6,413 bases of DNA from Deltaproteobacteria bacterium (lineage in GTDB: Bacteria; Desulfobacterota; Binatia; UBA9968): assembly GCA_005878685.1 (NCBI GenBank), contig VBLN01000206.1, positions 1-6,413 on the forward strand, given 5' to 3'. Positions 1 to 5,343 of the stretch are shown piece after piece (position 1 is the first letter of the stretch; each line of letters starts with the position of its first letter). The notes below the pieces were generated by a model. It did no database searches and was not told where the DNA came from. It was given only the letters and a program-made list of their open reading frames with translations. A program made the translations under genes and the position numbers.

Positions 1-320
1 TCGATATCTTCGTCATCAAGTTCTTCGAGGTCCAATAGAGCATTGTGTGCGCCCTGCACAGCGCGAATCAACTCGTCCAGCTTCACCTGCATCGCCCCGG
101 TATCTCGGTTCTGAGTGTTCTGTATGAGGAACACCATGAGAAAAGTTATGATGGTCGTGCCGGTATTGATCACCAATTGCCACGTATCGCTAAAGCCGAA
201 GAACGGACCTGTGATGACCCATAGGATAATGATGGCTACGGCAATGATGAATGCGCCCGCATGTCCGGTTGCATGCGCCGCCCATTTCGCAAATCCAGTA
301 AACCAGGATCTCAATTCCAT
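1..320 (-). CDS. Low-affinity iron permease family protein (C-terminus beyond left edge)
   Basis: The first 106 residues of this protein are in the window. It starts at ATG 320-318, six bases downstream of a strong AAGGAGG (327-333). Two hydrophobic segments lie at about residues 22-40 and 46-66. They are separated by a GPFFGFSDTWQ loop and followed by NTGTTIITFLMVFLIQNTQ and the NRDT..A.Q.KLDELIR stretch, then an acidic region (LDLEELDDEDI) at the edge. This pattern is characteristic of the bacterial low-affinity iron permease family. These are small inner-membrane proteins named after fungal low-affinity Fe(II) transporters, but transport is poorly demonstrated in bacteria. The usual length is about 120-150 residues, so only a short tail should be missing. 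The family call is secure from the motifs; iron as substrate is inferred from family naming only. Confidence 0.88.
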   Translation of the reverse strand, partial: MELRSWFTGFAKWAAHATGHAGAFIIAVAIIILWVITGPFFGFSDTWQLVINTGTTIITFLMVFLIQNTQNRDTGAMQVKLDELIRAVQGAHNALLDLEELDDEDI

Positions 321-326
321 AGTGTT

Positions 327-333
327 CCTCCTT
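327..333 (-). promoter_or_regulatory. Ribosome binding site of the iron permease gene
   Basis: The minus strand reads AAGGAGG six bases before ATG 320-318. This near-perfect Shine-Dalgarno fixes the start of the partial permease gene. Confidence 0.8.
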
Positions 334-465
334 TCGCCAACCCTCTATTGTCAAAATTTGGGGCAATAGCTGCCCTGACCCTAGCCTTCTTCGTTACCAG
401 ATCTCTGGCGATATCGTCCCGTTCTGTTATCATTTAAAGAGAGAGTCTTGCTGAAACGAGGAGCC

Positions 466-720
466 ATGGCGACTCAAAAGCAAAGACGAGCGGCGAGAAG
501 AAACATCAAAAAAGCCGCGCGAGCGGCGAGGCGAAAACAAACACTCAAGAAACTTCCTAAAAAAACCCGCATTGCTCTCGGCAAGCAAGCGGCGAAAGTC
601 GCCAAGAGGCGCCGGCGATACTCGATTCTCTACCTCAATCTTTCCCGAGCCAATTATACAGAGCCTATCGGTAACGTCCAAGGAGACAGCGAACTCCAGC
701 TCCGACCGGCCGGTCTCTGA
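466..720 (+). CDS. Small Lys/Arg-rich putative nucleic-acid-binding protein
   Basis: The 84-residue product has an N-terminal 51-residue part in which 23 residues are Lys or Arg and none is acidic (MATQKQRRAARRNIKKAA..., then LPKKTR.ALGKQAAKVAKRRRR). This resembles a widespread family of short basic bacterial proteins with the pattern RRNIKKA..(A)RRK.T...LPK.TR.ALGK, of unknown function and usually about 50-65 residues. The charge suggests binding to DNA or RNA, or a histone-like role, but this is inference. ATG 466 is chosen because GAGGAG (458-463) lies just upstream; an in-frame TTG at 448 has no better site. The 33-residue tail after the RRRR block is uncharged-to-acidic and unlike the family, so it may be a read-through extension after loss of the original stop. 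The stop codon abuts a perfect 12-bp palindrome. Confidence 0.72.
   Translation: MATQKQRRAARRNIKKAARAARRKQTLKKLPKKTRIALGKQAAKVAKRRRRYSILYLNLSRANYTEPIGNVQGDSELQLRPAGL
704..715. repeat. Perfect 12-bp palindrome at the end of the basic-protein gene
   Basis: GACCGGCCGGTC is self-complementary and ends three bases before the TGA at 718-720. It could form a GC-rich hairpin near the 3' end of the transcript, but no T-run follows, so it is not a standard intrinsic terminator. It may be chance. Confidence 0.3.
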
Positions 721-812
721 AGATCTCTGCCTGAATGTCACCTTTCTGACAGACTCAAGAAACAAAACTGATATAAGCCTCGATCATTTTTTACGCTTAG
801 AAACAGCAACTT

Positions 813-1058
813 ATGCGGCTAGACCAGTTGCCCGATTGGCTAACTCTCCTAGGGCCAATGATGGAGGGAGGAGTGCTGAAAAGTGCCAACTCCTTTCAGT
901 TAGGCCACCTCATCATATTGGACATCGAACGCCAAGGATCCCATCATGTCAAACTGCTGGAAGTACCCCCCAGCATGATTGAGAAAGTGCTCGCCCTTCT
1001 CAATGCTCATATTGGATGGACCCTCAAGGATATCTCACAACCGGAGATAGGCGACTGA
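813..1058 (+). CDS. Hypothetical protein, 81 residues
   Basis: I do not recognise this protein. It starts at ATG 813; a TAG four codons upstream rules out an earlier start, and no clear Shine-Dalgarno is seen. The composition is protein-like: a short N-terminal segment (MRLDQLPDWLTLLGPMMEGG), a hydrophobic beta-like run (GHLIILDIERQG), HHVKLLEVP, then an amphipathic helix (MIEKVLALLNAHIGWTLKDI). There is no signal peptide or transmembrane segment. A longer overlapping reading frame at 572-982 has shadow-like composition. The gene ends 29 bp before the Crp-type regulator on the same strand, so the two may be cotranscribed. Confidence is moderate because of the short length and weak start site. 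Confidence 0.5.
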   Translation: MRLDQLPDWLTLLGPMMEGGVLKSANSFQLGHLIILDIERQGSHHVKLLEVPPSMIEKVLALLNAHIGWTLKDISQPEIGD

Positions 1059-1087
1059 CGACGCATACAGATAGGACCGAGTGGTCA

Positions 1088-1696
1088 ATGAATAACATCG
1101 ATGCCAAAGCTCTGAAGCAATTAAAAAGCCTTTCCTCATTCTCGCTGTCTCAATTACAAAATCTTGCGGACAATTTGTCCATTAGACATTTGAAGAAAAA
1201 TCAGATCATCTTTGACCAAGATGAAGAGGCAAAGCTCGTTTATCTGCTGATCTCCGGAGTTGTTCGAAGTTCCTATCTCAACAGCAATCAAAAACAAACC
1301 ATAGTAAGTCTCATTCCAGCGGGAGAATTTTTTGGCCTCGACTCGCTGGTGCCCAAAATGCATCATCCGTTCCGATGCGACGCCTTCGAAACCTCCGCGA
1401 TTGGTGCCATCAAGCCGGAAGTCTTAATTGAAACGCTGACGGGGATCCCATTTGAACGGTTCCTCCGGTGGCACATGGCCACAATGTATTCCGGGCGACA
1501 AATGTATCTTCACTGTATCAAAGGGATCGGACTTGATCTTCGTAAGCGCCTGGCTCTTGAACTTGTGAATTTGGCCGATCGCTTTGGCATCCTCGATCCG
1601 CGCGGAGTCGTGATTTTCCTCCAGATCAGCCATGAAGTTCTCGCGGGTCTGGTAGGAGCGTCGCGCCAGCAGGTCATGGGCGTCGCATTATCATAG
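1088..1696 (+). CDS. Crp/Fnr family transcriptional regulator, C-terminally truncated
   Basis: The 202-residue product has the Crp/Fnr layout. A cyclic-nucleotide-binding-type beta roll spans about residues 18-110 (IIFDQDEEAKLVYLLISGVVR; TIVSLIPAGEFFGLDSL). A dimerisation helix follows around 120-165 (RKRLALELVNLADRFG), then a helix-turn-helix at about 180-197 (LQISHEVLAGLVGASRQQV). The Arg that contacts cAMP in E. coli CRP is not evident after the GEFFG motif, so the ligand is unknown. The start at ATG 1088 has an AGGA about 11 bases upstream. The frame stops at 1694-1696 directly after the recognition helix, whereas family members of about 220-240 residues continue into a DNA-contacting wing. 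The expected ending (GRRIIIDMHKLRR...) is present at 1678-1743 in another frame. Roughly 15 codons between the two parts seem missing. The protein is therefore probably unable to bind DNA normally, unless the shift is a sequencing or assembly error. Confidence 0.82.
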   Translation: MNNIDAKALKQLKSLSSFSLSQLQNLADNLSIRHLKKNQIIFDQDEEAKLVYLLISGVVRSSYLNSNQKQTIVSLIPAGEFFGLDSLVPKMHHPFRCDAFETSAIGAIKPEVLIETLTGIPFERFLRWHMATMYSGRQMYLHCIKGIGLDLRKRLALELVNLADRFGILDPRGVVIFLQISHEVLAGLVGASRQQVMGVALS

Positions 1697-1743
1697 ACAT
1701 GCATAAACTTCGTAGAATCGTCGAGGTTGCGATCGAGGCATGA
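1675..1743 (+). pseudogene. Out-of-frame C-terminal wing of the Crp-type regulator
   Basis: Reading from 1675 in the frame ending at TGA 1741-1743 gives HGRRIIIDMHKLRRIVEVAIEA. GRR(I/V)(I/V)(I/V)D...L is the typical wing and C-terminus of Crp/Fnr regulators. It overlaps the last 22 bases of the upstream frame. Family members usually have about 15 residues between the SRQQV recognition helix and this motif, and these are absent here. The simplest reading is a deletion of roughly 45-50 bp, not a multiple of three, that joined the two parts out of frame. Confidence 0.7.
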
Positions 1744-1786
1744 AGGTGCCGCTCTGCCCGTAGTTAAATCTTCTTTATACTCAGTA

Positions 1787-1814
1787 TTCACCGAGTCGCT
1801 TGCGAGCAGGTGAA
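1787..1814. repeat. Imperfect hairpin between convergent genes
   Basis: TTCACC (1787-1792) pairs with GGTGAA (1809-1814), and TCGC/GCGA pairs inside it. The result is a 28-base stem with a 3x3 internal loop in the gap between the Crp-type gene and the convergent DUF1232 gene. No U-run follows on either strand. It may act as a bidirectional terminator or transcript-end stabiliser, but this is only positional inference. Confidence 0.35.
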
Positions 1815-1877
1815 CCCGCGACAACAATGCCTGTTGGCTATTAACGCCCTCCATAAAACAGCGTCCTATCGACTTCC

Positions 1878-2312
1878 CTACTCGCCAAAAAACTTGTCGG
1901 AAATGGGGACCGACGCCCTTTTCTCCCACTGACGGAACTTCTCGATCTCGCCTCTAACAGAGGCGATTACAAATCCTATGACGGCAATGTCGTCCATGAA
2001 TCCGACGACCGGTATCACATCGGGTATCGCATCTATAGGCATCAGAAAATAGATGACAGCAGCTATCAGAAGAATGACCGTTTCCAACGAGACATCTCTA
2101 TACGCACCGCTCGCCCACGCGCTTATCAGGCGACAGCTAGATCTCAGGTTATCCAAGATCTCTCCTGCGATGTCCTTACGGCTCCCCATCTTCCTAATCG
2201 CTTCTTCAACCAGGCGGCGAAGCTCTTTCGGATCCCTGACGATCTTCGCTGCCCTGGCTTTCGCCTGCTCAAAAACCAATCGCCACAGCCGAATGCGCCG
2301 TTGAGTTCTCAT
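1878..2312 (-). CDS. YkvA/DUF1232 family membrane protein
   Basis: The 144-residue product carries the DUF1232 signature near residues 85-115: IYFLMPIDAIPDVIP followed by VVGFMDDIAVIGFVIASV. This matches the family pattern PiD.iPD.iP..G..DD. The motif sits in a hydrophobic stretch (about 76-118) that should form a hairpin in the membrane. Before it is a basic, helical N-terminal region of about 70 residues (MRTQRRIRLWRLVFEQAKAR...), and after it a short charged tail. The function of the family is unknown. ATG 2312 is chosen over an upstream in-frame start at 2477 because AAGGAGG (2320-2326) lies seven bases before it and the extra residues look non-coding. It is divergent from the glutathionyl-hydroquinone reductase gene and convergent with the Crp-type gene. 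Confidence 0.9.
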   Translation of the reverse strand: MRTQRRIRLWRLVFEQAKARAAKIVRDPKELRRLVEEAIRKMGSRKDIAGEILDNLRSSCRLISAWASGAYRDVSLETVILLIAAVIYFLMPIDAIPDVIPVVGFMDDIAVIGFVIASVRGEIEKFRQWEKRASVPISDKFFGE

Positions 2313-2319
2313 TGGGAGA

Positions 2320-2326
2320 CCTCCTT
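2320..2326 (-). promoter_or_regulatory. Ribosome binding site deciding the DUF1232 start
   Basis: AAGGAGG on the minus strand with a seven-base spacer to ATG 2312-2310. It selects this start over the in-frame ATG 55 codons upstream. Confidence 0.8.
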
Positions 2327-2441
2327 GCCTTTTTGAATACCGTAACGCCTCGGGGCAAACACAGCGAGCCCGAGTTCCCTGAGTGAGGCTTTCGCGCCCC
2401 GTCCTTCTTGGGACTCTATGGCGACTCCATAAGCCCCAACG

Positions 2442-2528
2442 ATTTCCGAATATTACCGCAATTTCCGAATTGCGCAACGCGGAAGAGTTCGTCTAAACCT
2501 CAGAACGGCCCATCTTAGATTCGGAAAT
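2442..2528. promoter_or_regulatory. Three copies of ATTTCCGAAT in the divergent intergenic region (possible operators)
   Basis: The 373-bp gap between the DUF1232 gene and the reductase gene (2313-2685) contains no convincing gene. It does hold ATTTCCGAAT at 2442-2451 and 2461-2470 and its exact reverse complement at 2519-2528. The middle copy is the core of a perfect dyad (2457-2474): CGCAATT-TCCG-AATTGCG. Three identical 10-mers within 87 bp, between two divergent genes, resemble binding sites for a dimeric regulator such as a TetR- or MarR-like protein. No regulator gene lies adjacent. The regulator and the target gene are unknown, and I see no convincing -35/-10 pair overlapping the sites. 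Confidence 0.5.
2457..2474. repeat. Perfect 7-bp inverted repeat with 4-base centre
   Basis: CGCAATT TCCG AATTGCG is an exact dyad of 18 bp. It could be an operator, or a small hairpin with a UCCG loop in RNA. It contains the middle of the three ATTTCCGAAT copies. Confidence 0.5.
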
Positions 2529-2611
2529 TCGACGCTCACGACCGGGCTCTCATGTCTCGATCCTTTCTTCTGCGGAGTGGCTTTGATAAAAGAAGATAAG
2601 AAATACAGGCC

Positions 2612-2698
2612 ATGGCAAAGACGCGCTCCATTCGCTTAAAGCGCATGGATCCGGGCGAACAGCCTGGAGAAAGGAGAATCGCTTCATGGGTCTCATGA
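2612..2698 (+). other. Possible 28-codon upstream ORF overlapping the reductase start
   Basis: ATG 2612 opens a 28-codon frame (begins MAKTRSIRLKRMDPGEQ) that stops at TGA 2696-2698, ten bases inside the reductase gene and in a different frame. It has only a weak AGG ahead of it. It could couple translation to the reductase, but there is no conservation evidence and it may be chance. Confidence 0.2.
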
Positions 2699-3711
2699 TC
2701 GATGGCGAGTGGCACAGCGACGACGATATCGCAAGCGACGCCCGGGGACATTTTATGCGCGAGGCCTCCAAGTTTCGCCAATGGGTCACGGCGGACGGAA
2801 GCCCGGGACCTTCCGGCGACGGCGGATTCAGGGCCGAGCCCGGTCGCTACCACCTCTTCGTTTCCCCCTCTTGCCCTTGGGCACATAGGACGATCATCAT
2901 GCGCAAGCTTAAGAAACTTGAACACGTCGTTTCCATGTCGATCGCTGACCGACCGAAAATCGAGGGATGGGCCTACGCGAAGGCAATCGACGATCTCGAG
3001 CCGTGCCCCGACGGTATTTTCCGCCTGCACCAGATCTACAAGTTGGCAAACCCAGCATATACGGGCAAGGTCACCGTGCCGACGCTGTGGGATCGAAAGC
3101 GCCGCACGATCGTCAACAACGAATCATCCGAAATCATCCGGATGATCAACTCGGCCTTCAATGCGTGGGCGGACACCAGCTTCGATTTCTATCCAGAGGG
3201 GTTGCACGATGAAATCAATGAGATGAACAATTTCGTCTACGAGCATTTGAACAACGGCGTTTACCGTACCGGCTTCGCCAAGACCCAGGAGGCTTACAAT
3301 GAGGCGGTGCGGAAAGTATTCTATGGGCTGGACACCTTGGAGAAGCGGCTCGACGGGCGCCGCTACCTCGTCGGCGAGCGCATCACCGAGGCCGACTGGC
3401 GCGCCTTTCCGACGCTGCTGCGTTTCGATCTCGTCTACTATAGCCATTTCAAGTGCAACATCCGCCGCATCCAGGACTATCCGAATCTCGCCAACTACTT
3501 GCGCGAGCTCTATCAGTGGCCGGGAATCAAGGACACCTTCGACCTCCATAAAATCAAAGCGGGCTACTACAGCCAGCGGAACATCAACCCGACCGGTATC
3601 GTGCCCGCGGGGCCGACCCTCGACCACCTCGACTCGCCGCATGATCGCAACCGCCTTCGCGCCGCGGCGTACACGAAGGATGTACGGGAGGCATCTGGAC
3701 CGTTTAGCTGA
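2686..3711 (+). CDS. yqjG: Glutathionyl-hydroquinone reductase (Xi-class glutathione transferase, YqjG/PcpF type)
   Basis: This 341-residue cytosolic enzyme should reduce glutathionyl-(hydro)quinones, releasing the hydroquinone and giving glutathione disulfide with a second GSH. The thioredoxin-like N-domain has the catalytic Cys63 in SPSCPWAHR (60-68), the family CPWA motif. VPTLWD (131-136) carries the cis-proline, and NNESSEIIRM (144-153) contacts glutathione. The helical C-domain holds NNGVYRTGFA (189-198, with Tyr193) and LVGERITEADWRAFPTLLRFD (228-248). The YYSHFKCN and NPTGIVPAGP motifs typical of the family follow. Length and ending match the family, with a short extra tail after PHDRNRL. 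ATG 2686 follows AAGGAG (2671-2676) by nine bases. Codon use is richer in G/C at third positions than in flanking genes, so acquisition by transfer is possible. It implies that the host makes glutathione. Confidence 0.95.
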   Translation: MGLMIDGEWHSDDDIASDARGHFMREASKFRQWVTADGSPGPSGDGGFRAEPGRYHLFVSPSCPWAHRTIIMRKLKKLEHVVSMSIADRPKIEGWAYAKAIDDLEPCPDGIFRLHQIYKLANPAYTGKVTVPTLWDRKRRTIVNNESSEIIRMINSAFNAWADTSFDFYPEGLHDEINEMNNFVYEHLNNGVYRTGFAKTQEAYNEAVRKVFYGLDTLEKRLDGRRYLVGERITEADWRAFPTLLRFDLVYYSHFKCNIRRIQDYPNLANYLRELYQWPGIKDTFDLHKIKAGYYSQRNINPTGIVPAGPTLDHLDSPHDRNRLRAAAYTKDVREASGPFS

Positions 3712-3812
3712 ACGCATTTTGGAGGAAAATCCCTTCAACAAAAGATTGCTCAAGGGATCAGCCGGAGACAAGACTCTCTTTAAAATCGATGAATTAATCG
3801 TACGACATTGGC

Positions 3813-3829
3813 TTGGCATAAGCCTTGCC
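3813..3829 (+). promoter_or_regulatory. Sigma-54-type -24/-12 promoter candidate
   Basis: TTGGCATAAGCCTTGCC fits the sigma-54 consensus YTGGCACGRNNNTTGCW with the invariant GG and GC separated by exactly ten bases (GG 3815-3816, GC 3827-3828). Mismatches are at the C, G and W positions. It would drive transcription towards the 145-residue protein gene at 4001, leaving a leader of about 160 bases. No obvious enhancer-binding site was identified upstream. An overlapping sigma-70 candidate (3830-3838) is a competing reading. Confidence 0.4.
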
Positions 3830-3838
3830 TGTTACAAT
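3830..3838 (+). promoter_or_regulatory. Extended -10 sigma-70 promoter candidate
   Basis: TGTTACAAT combines an extended -10 TGn with TACAAT, five of six matches to TATAAT. The -35 position is poor (TTGGCT at 3808-3813 would need a 19-base spacer). Extended -10 promoters can tolerate this. It points towards the gene at 4001. Confidence 0.35.
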
Positions 3839-3916
3839 AAAAAGTGGCAAGGGAAAAGAAGGCGGGCGACACGTCCCCCTCTCTCCCGTGTAGGTAAACC
3901 ATAGTAAGGAATCACC

Positions 3917-3973
3917 ATGCCACACCTGTTCCCCAATGAAAGGCTCCATAGCGTTAGCTTGGCGTCACATTGA
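3917..3973 (+). other. Short leader ORF, 18 codons
   Basis: ATG 3917, preceded by AAGGA (3906-3910), opens an 18-codon frame (MPHLFPNERLHSVSLASH) that stops at TGA 3971-3973, 27 bases before the gene at 4001. It has no run of a single amino acid that would indicate attenuation. It may be translated, but a regulatory role is speculative. Confidence 0.25.
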
Positions 3974-4000
3974 TCGGCTCACTACTGGAGGAGTTTACTT

Positions 4001-4438
4001 ATGGCCCCTAACTACGCCCAAACCCTACGGGTCATCGGACAGGCTCTGGAGGAACGGCGTTTCAAAGACTTCGACATCAAGAGCGAAGGCAAGCACTATC
4101 TCATCCGGGATCTGACTGAGACGGAGCCATCCTCTCAGCCGGTAGAATTTCGGTATACACGTGAAGATATAGAGCGCCTGGAGCAAGAAGCTCAGGCAAG
4201 ACGCAGGGACCCGTCCAGAACACCTGATTTCACCAGCTTGTCCCAACTCCTGCGCACTGTTGGCGATTACCTCGATGCCAGAGATGGCCGTCTCTTGGGG
4301 ATTTCGAGGCGATCCCCATTGCTCACAATCGAATACGAAACAGGACAACGGCGTCGCAGGGAGGAAGAACACCTGGCCTCGAGTTTCTACGACCTTTCTG
4401 TCCGGATGTACAAGCAAAGGAAGAGACGTAGGGCGTGA
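4001..4438 (+). CDS. Hypothetical protein, 145 residues, with internal duplication
   Basis: I do not recognise the family. ATG 4001 follows GGAGGAG (3987-3993) by seven bases, which strongly supports translation. The protein is soluble, charged and has no signal peptide. Residues 8-35 (TLRVIGQALEERRF...) and 83-110 (LLRTVGDYLDARDG...) align without gaps, sharing L-R-x-(I/V)-G-x2-L-(E/D)-x-R, then an Ile nine positions before the final Ile: 7 of 28 identities plus several conservative pairs. Each half is followed by a beta-like VEFRYT or IEYETG segment and a charged helix (REDIERLEQEAQARRR; RRREEEHLASSFYDL). This suggests two copies of a helix-strand-strand-helix unit. The C-terminus is strongly basic (KQRKRRRA), so nucleic-acid contact is possible but unproven. 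It is preceded by promoter candidates at 3813-3838. Confidence 0.78.
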   Translation: MAPNYAQTLRVIGQALEERRFKDFDIKSEGKHYLIRDLTETEPSSQPVEFRYTREDIERLEQEAQARRRDPSRTPDFTSLSQLLRTVGDYLDARDGRLLGISRRSPLLTIEYETGQRRRREEEHLASSFYDLSVRMYKQRKRRRA

Positions 4439-4486
4439 TCCCGATGCTCTCATCCTGAAGATCCTTTTGTTCGAATCTGCCTCGCA

Positions 4487-5134
4487 CTAAAATCTTTTCC
4501 AAGGATTGATCCCCAACTCTTTATGTTTTGCAAATAACATGACTAGATAAATCAGGTCGAAAATAAATATCGATACGTAAAGAAAATTCAGCAGGACCGA
4601 CAAAGGAAAGCGGAGAAAAAACAGTATCGACGGCAACAGCGTGCCGAACATCTTGAATAACCCTATGTAAATGGACTGACCGCTCACGTCTTTCCGTCTC
4701 AGCAGCATCGATATAAACAAAACCGACATCATAAAATTTTGCCCGAAAGCGGCGTATTTGCCATCCCAATCTTTGAACTCGTAGGTTATAGCCCAGATAG
4801 CACCAAAACTTATGAGCATGGTCAAAAGAAATGCGGGATAGAACAAGTGCGCTGGCAGTTCCCGACTAAAGGCAGCCTTACCGAAGCGAAGAGCTTGAAA
4901 GACGACGATCAAATCAAAGGCAAACCAAATGACATTGATGTAATTTTGAGGGAGCTCGTGGGGATACATAAACGAAAAGATAAATTCCCACGAGATATTT
5001 GCACATAGAGCCGCTATCGGCATGCCATAGGTCTTCTCTTGAAACCCCAGTCTGATGATCAAAATATAGACTAGAGTCCACAAGACGCCGGATCCGATTT
5101 GCAAGCTCCAGCTTATCTCAGGCGGAACCGTCAT
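4487..5134 (-). CDS. Membrane protein of the Pyr4/PaxB-like transmembrane terpene cyclase type
   Basis: The 215-residue protein is almost entirely hydrophobic, with about seven membrane helices (roughly 12-28, 40-57, 64-82, 98-118, 130-145, 155-175, 180-202). The segment KTYGMPIAALCANISWEF (34-51) closely resembles the YGM...LC.N..WE signature of the fungal terpene cyclases Pyr4 and PaxB, which protonate epoxy-prenyl intermediates in meroterpenoid and indole-diterpene synthesis. FGQNFMMSVLFISMLLRR (130-147) and GQS.YIGLFKMFGTL (152-166) also look family-like. In the fungal enzymes a Glu in the WE motif and an Asp in the last helix are catalytic; here E50 and D193 (IFDLIYL) occupy these places. 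The match is from remembered motifs, not alignment. Bacterial homologues are mostly uncharacterised, and no prenyltransferase or epoxidase gene is nearby, so the substrate is unknown. ATG 5134 has only a close-set AAGGG before it, but an in-frame stop lies just upstream. Confidence 0.72.
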   Translation of the reverse strand: MTVPPEISWSLQIGSGVLWTLVYILIIRLGFQEKTYGMPIAALCANISWEFIFSFMYPHELPQNYINVIWFAFDLIVVFQALRFGKAAFSRELPAHLFYPAFLLTMLISFGAIWAITYEFKDWDGKYAAFGQNFMMSVLFISMLLRRKDVSGQSIYIGLFKMFGTLLPSILFFLRFPLSVLLNFLYVSIFIFDLIYLVMLFAKHKELGINPWKRF

Positions 5135-5184
5135 ACCCTTAACGGCCCCAGATGTTCATGGCATCTCCGCTTCCAGAAATGACA

Positions 5185-5190
5185 ATTATA
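5185..5190 (-). promoter_or_regulatory. Possible -10 element for the terpene-cyclase-like gene
   Basis: The minus strand has a perfect TATAAT about 50 bases upstream of ATG 5134. No good -35 is found 16-18 bases further upstream. The sequence is also AT-symmetric (TATAAT on the plus strand at 5187-5192), so direction is uncertain. Confidence 0.3.
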
Positions 5191-5343
5191 ATGATCTGTC
5201 CCGCCCTCCCTGTACGAGCCTGCAGCAGCGCCTATGGCGAGCATAGTCGGGGGCTTGACCCGTAGGATCTGATTCCAAGTGAGTTGTAGACGGTCAAGCT
5301 CGTTTGGAGGAGCTCGTCATCCCGCCGTTGGATTGATTGAGTG

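Larger units (their letters stand above)
3680..3904 (+). other. Possible small ORF overlapping the reductase 3' end
   Basis: ATG 3680 opens a 74-codon frame that overlaps the last 32 bases of the reductase gene in a different frame and ends at TAG 3902-3904. The middle reads like a protein (HLDRLAERILEENPFNKRLL; KTLFKIDELIVRHWLG) and ends in a basic tail (KKWQGKRRR). There is no properly spaced ribosome binding site. It covers promoter-like elements near 3813-3838, which argues against coding. I cannot tell whether it is real. Confidence 0.2.

Noticed and set aside
428..433. TATCAT considered as a -10 for the basic-protein gene
   Set aside because: The -35 position (405-410, CTGGCG) matches poorly and there is no extended -10.
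430..765. 111-codon minus-strand open frame opposite the basic protein
   Set aside because: It arises from the Lys/Arg-rich codons on the other strand (Ser/Phe/Leu/Arg-rich product) with no start signal.
735..806. Short inverted repeat (TGTCA/TGACA) and a downstream T6 run after the basic-protein gene, considered as a terminator
   Set aside because: The stem is only five base pairs and is separated from the T-run by about 40 bases; the four-base stem next to the T-run is too weak.
572..982. 136-codon plus-strand open frame
   Set aside because: It overlaps both the basic-protein gene and the 813-1058 ORF, has no ribosome binding site and a Ser/Arg/Pro-rich shadow composition.
1761..1850. GTTAAAT followed by a hairpin, considered as an integron attC site
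   Set aside because: The matching RYYYAAC core in the right order and spacing is absent; only a simple imperfect hairpin remains.
3124..3819. 231-codon minus-strand open frame opposite the reductase
   Set aside because: It is a shadow of a GC-rich gene whose plus-strand product has all family motifs.
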